Assembly: GCA_947457745.1 (NCBI GenBank)
Contig: CANGWT010000091.1
Location: 1-6,767 of the forward strand
Source: Burkholderiaceae bacterium
GTDB lineage: Bacteria > Pseudomonadota > Gammaproteobacteria > Burkholderiales > Burkholderiaceae
Direction: 5' to 3'
Length of the DNA stretch: 6,767 nucleotides
Position numbers and translations under genes: made by a program. The stretch's first letter is position 1, and every line of letters begins with the position of its first letter. A model generated the notes under the pieces. That model was not told the DNA's origin and searched no databases. It saw only the letters and a program-made list of their open reading frames with translations. Positions 5,296-6,767 of the stretch are shown in pieces.

Positions 5296-5859
5296 ATGAA
5301 TAAAATGTACTCCATCATTGGCCTGCTGGCATTTAGCTTGATTCATCATGCTGCAATTGCGCAAGGGGGTCAAAAACCTGTTGCGCCCATCAAGACTATT
5401 GCTTCGCTTGATGTACCTCGCTATCAGGGAACCTGGTATGAGATCGCAAAATTTCCAAATTGGTTTCAAAGAAAATGTATAGCCGATACCAATGCTACCT
5501 ATAAGATCAAGGAAGATGGTAATGTGAGCGTTACCAATCGCTGCACATTTGAGAATGGAGAGAAAGGTGAGGCTCTTGGCACTGCAAGACAAATTGGCGA
5601 CTCCACCTCTCCCACCCTAGAGGTTCGCTTTGCTCCAGCTTGGCTTGGGTTCCTACCGATGGTCTGGGGAGATTACTGGGTAATCGATATCGACCCTGAA
5701 TATCAATTAGCCGCAGTGAGCGACCCCGGGAGAAAATACCTCTGGATTCTCTCGCGCACCAAAACGGTTGAGCCCAAAAAATATCAGGCGCTGCTAAATC
5801 GCCTCGTAAATAATAACGGCTTCAGTCTCGAACAGCTGAGCCTGACACCCCAAAATTAA
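5296..5859 (+). CDS. blc: Bacterial lipocalin (Blc family), exported
   Basis: This 187-residue protein is a Blc/apolipoprotein D-like lipocalin, an eight-stranded barrel that binds hydrophobic ligands such as lipids. A signal peptide (about 1-22, ending AIA-QGG) directs export. The first conserved region is YQGTWYEIAKFPNWFQRKC (43-61). The later regions include DYWVIDIDPEYQLAAVSDP (126-144) and YLWILSRT (148-155). Cys61 and Cys83 (TNRC) may form a disulfide. Unlike E. coli Blc, it has no lipobox Cys at the cleavage site, so it is predicted to be a soluble periplasmic protein rather than an outer-membrane lipoprotein. The neighbouring upstream gene encodes a lipoprotein instead. There is no clear Shine-Dalgarno; ATG 5305 is a possible alternative start that would still leave a signal peptide. 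The stop codon overlaps that of the convergent 40-codon gene. Confidence 0.94.
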   Translation: MNKMYSIIGLLAFSLIHHAAIAQGGQKPVAPIKTIASLDVPRYQGTWYEIAKFPNWFQRKCIADTNATYKIKEDGNVSVTNRCTFENGEKGEALGTARQIGDSTSPTLEVRFAPAWLGFLPMVWGDYWVIDIDPEYQLAAVSDPGRKYLWILSRTKTVEPKKYQALLNRLVNNNGFSLEQLSLTPQN

Positions 5860-5978
5860 ACCGAAAATAGAAATTTGATAAAGGTAATTGCGATAATCAA
5901 ACCTGAAAATGCAATGATCCCAATTAGATATATTTTTCCAGTTTTATTCTTTAAGGTTGTTGCGCTGTTATCTCTCAT
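5856..5978 (-). CDS. Very small one-helix membrane protein after bchP (40 aa)
   Basis: This short reading frame starts at the complement of 5976-5978 (ATG) and stops at the complement of 5856-5858 (TAA). It encodes 40 residues: a polar, basic head MRDNSATTLKNKTGK and then one hydrophobic helix from Tyr17 almost to the end (IYLIGIIAFSGLIIAITF then IKFLFSV). By the positive-inside rule the N-terminus is cytoplasmic. Support comes from a good ribosome binding site, GAGGAG at 5986-5991 seven bases before the ATG, from its place 58 bases after bchP on the same strand, and from the fact that it fills the gap exactly, ending on the lipocalin stop. It has no Trp or His, so it is not an antenna polypeptide. 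I do not recognise the family; an accessory subunit of a photosynthetic or pigment enzyme complex is a guess. Confidence 0.68.
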   Translation of the reverse strand: MRDNSATTLKNKTGKIYLIGIIAFSGLIIAITFIKFLFSV

Positions 5979-5985
5979 AACTCCA

Positions 5986-5991
5986 CTCCTC
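5986..5991 (-). promoter_or_regulatory. Ribosome binding site of the 40-aa gene
   Basis: Read on the minus strand this is GAGGAG, seven bases before the ATG at 5978-5976. It is among the stronger Shine-Dalgarno matches in the window and is the main evidence that the 40-codon frame is translated. Confidence 0.7.
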
Positions 5992-6036
5992 TTCAGTTTT
6001 AGGACTAATTAAACGCTGCTGCTGAATGACCACTTC

Positions 6037-6767
6037 TTAAACCTTTGCAAAACCCAATAAATGGGCGGTATCTTTGAAGAAAATCTTCAAATGCGCCAGA
6101 GGGTCACGGCGAACCAGTTTTTTATTCATATATGATTCAAAGGTTAGGCGCTGCACATCTTTATCTTCACACATCTTGACAAAGCGCTCACGCCGTTTAT
6201 CGTTGTTGTACCAAAAACGCTGCATGATTCCGAGCACCAAAAATACGGTACCGTGTTCCTTCATAAATTTTTTACGGGCTTTTGCTAACACCTTGCCATT
6301 GCCAGTCACAAGTAGCTCTTCTACTGCTTCTGCAGCAACACGACCACCGTACATGCCGTAGTAAATCCCCTCTCCAGATGCTGGAGCCACTACTCCAGCG
6401 GCATCGCCAGCCAACACCACATCTCTACCGTTATCCCATTTCTTTAAAGGCTTCATTGGTAGGGGTGCACCTTCATGTCTCAGCATTTCCGCATCCTCAA
6501 GGCCGGTCTGTTTTTTAAGGGCGGTGACTGCACTGCGTAAAGAAAAGCCCTTGTCAGCTGTTCCCGTACCGATACTCATGGTTTTACCGTGCGGGAATAT
6601 CCAGCCATAAAAGTCTGGGGATAAAGCACCTTGATAAAATACATCGCAGCGGCTGCCGTCAAAGTCTGCAGGGGGATTGTCAGGAACTTTTACGATCTCG
6701 TGATAGGCAAAGACATACTCCACATCCTTCGCACCTGGAATAGCCTGACGGCCTACTCCTGATTTTG
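6037..6767 (-). CDS. bchP: Geranylgeranyl reductase BchP, C-terminal part
   Basis: BchP is a flavoprotein that reduces the geranylgeranyl tail of bacteriochlorophyll a to phytyl, the last step of pigment synthesis. The frame runs open to the window edge, so the N-terminus with the FAD-binding dinucleotide motif lies outside; 242 codons plus the stop are present. The visible part includes VGRQAIPGAK, then VFAYHEIV, CDVFYQGALSPDFYGWIFPH, and GTGTADKGFSLR. The FAD-contact motif VVLAGDAAGVVAPASGEGIY, typical of the geranylgeranyl reductase family, is intact. The C-terminal region with QRFWYNNDKRRERFVKMC and DPLAHLKIFFKDTAHLLGF also matches BchP rather than archaeal relatives. The GTG at the complement of 6721-6723 is internal Val, not a start, because family-conserved residues continue upstream of it. 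The 40-codon gene follows 58 bases downstream. Confidence 0.95.
   Translation of the reverse strand, partial: KSGVGRQAIPGAKDVEYVFAYHEIVKVPDNPPADFDGSRCDVFYQGALSPDFYGWIFPHGKTMSIGTGTADKGFSLRSAVTALKKQTGLEDAEMLRHEGAPLPMKPLKKWDNGRDVVLAGDAAGVVAPASGEGIYYGMYGGRVAAEAVEELLVTGNGKVLAKARKKFMKEHGTVFLVLGIMQRFWYNNDKRRERFVKMCEDKDVQRLTFESYMNKKLVRRDPLAHLKIFFKDTAHLLGFAKV

Noticed and set aside
6074..6518. Plus-strand reading frames opposite bchP
   Set aside because: They are antisense to clearly conserved BchP sequence and show no recognisable protein features.
6721..6723. GTG as the start of the geranylgeranyl reductase
   Set aside because: Conserved BchP residues (VGRQAIPGAK) continue upstream in frame to the window edge, so this is an internal Val codon.
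1..6767. tRNA, rRNA, CRISPR array, insertion sequence or attachment site
   Set aside because: I looked for cloverleaf-like segments, regular repeat-spacer patterns, transposase motifs and long terminal repeats and saw none.

Overview
The window is a stretch of a purple-bacterial photosynthesis gene region. It carries genes for a peripheral (LH2-type) antenna, bacteriochlorophyll-synthesis genes, and several accessory genes. The antenna alpha chain has an Ala/Pro-rich tail like that of Rubrivivax, base composition is moderate to AT-rich by eye, and the whole set fits an aerobic anoxygenic phototroph in the Betaproteobacteria (Burkholderiales). A low-GC freshwater lineage such as Polynucleobacter is plausible, but the taxon is inferred, not proven.

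Layout, left to right. (1) Plus strand: the end of pucB (LH2 beta), pucA (LH2 alpha), a strong hairpin terminator, then pucC (LH2 assembly factor of the BCH/PucC transporter-like family). (2) Plus strand: a chain of three overlapping or near-overlapping small membrane-protein genes of 78, 60 and 51 codons, ended by a hairpin plus T-run. (3) Minus strand: a Cys-type glutathione peroxidase. (4) Plus strand, divergent from the peroxidase: bciB (8-vinyl reductase), an NnrU-family membrane protein, a small lipoprotein and a Blc-like lipocalin, closely spaced as one probable operon. (5) Minus strand, converging on the lipocalin: the C-terminal part of bchP (geranylgeranyl reductase) followed by a 40-codon single-helix membrane-protein gene that a normal length cut-off misses.

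How the genes fit together. BciB and BchP act late in bacteriochlorophyll a synthesis, on ring substituents and the phytyl tail. PucC helps assemble the pigment with the PucB/PucA chains. Peroxidase and lipocalin would suit protection of pigment-rich membranes from lipid peroxides, but that link rests on position only.

Most interesting points. The LH2 alpha chain carries Phe44-Leu45, the pair found in low-light B800-820 (LH3) antennae, and the beta chain has Gln where Arg normally contacts B800, so an unusually blue-shifted antenna is predicted. Four unrecognised small membrane proteins lie beside LH2 and bchP genes and are candidates for antenna or pigment-enzyme accessory subunits.
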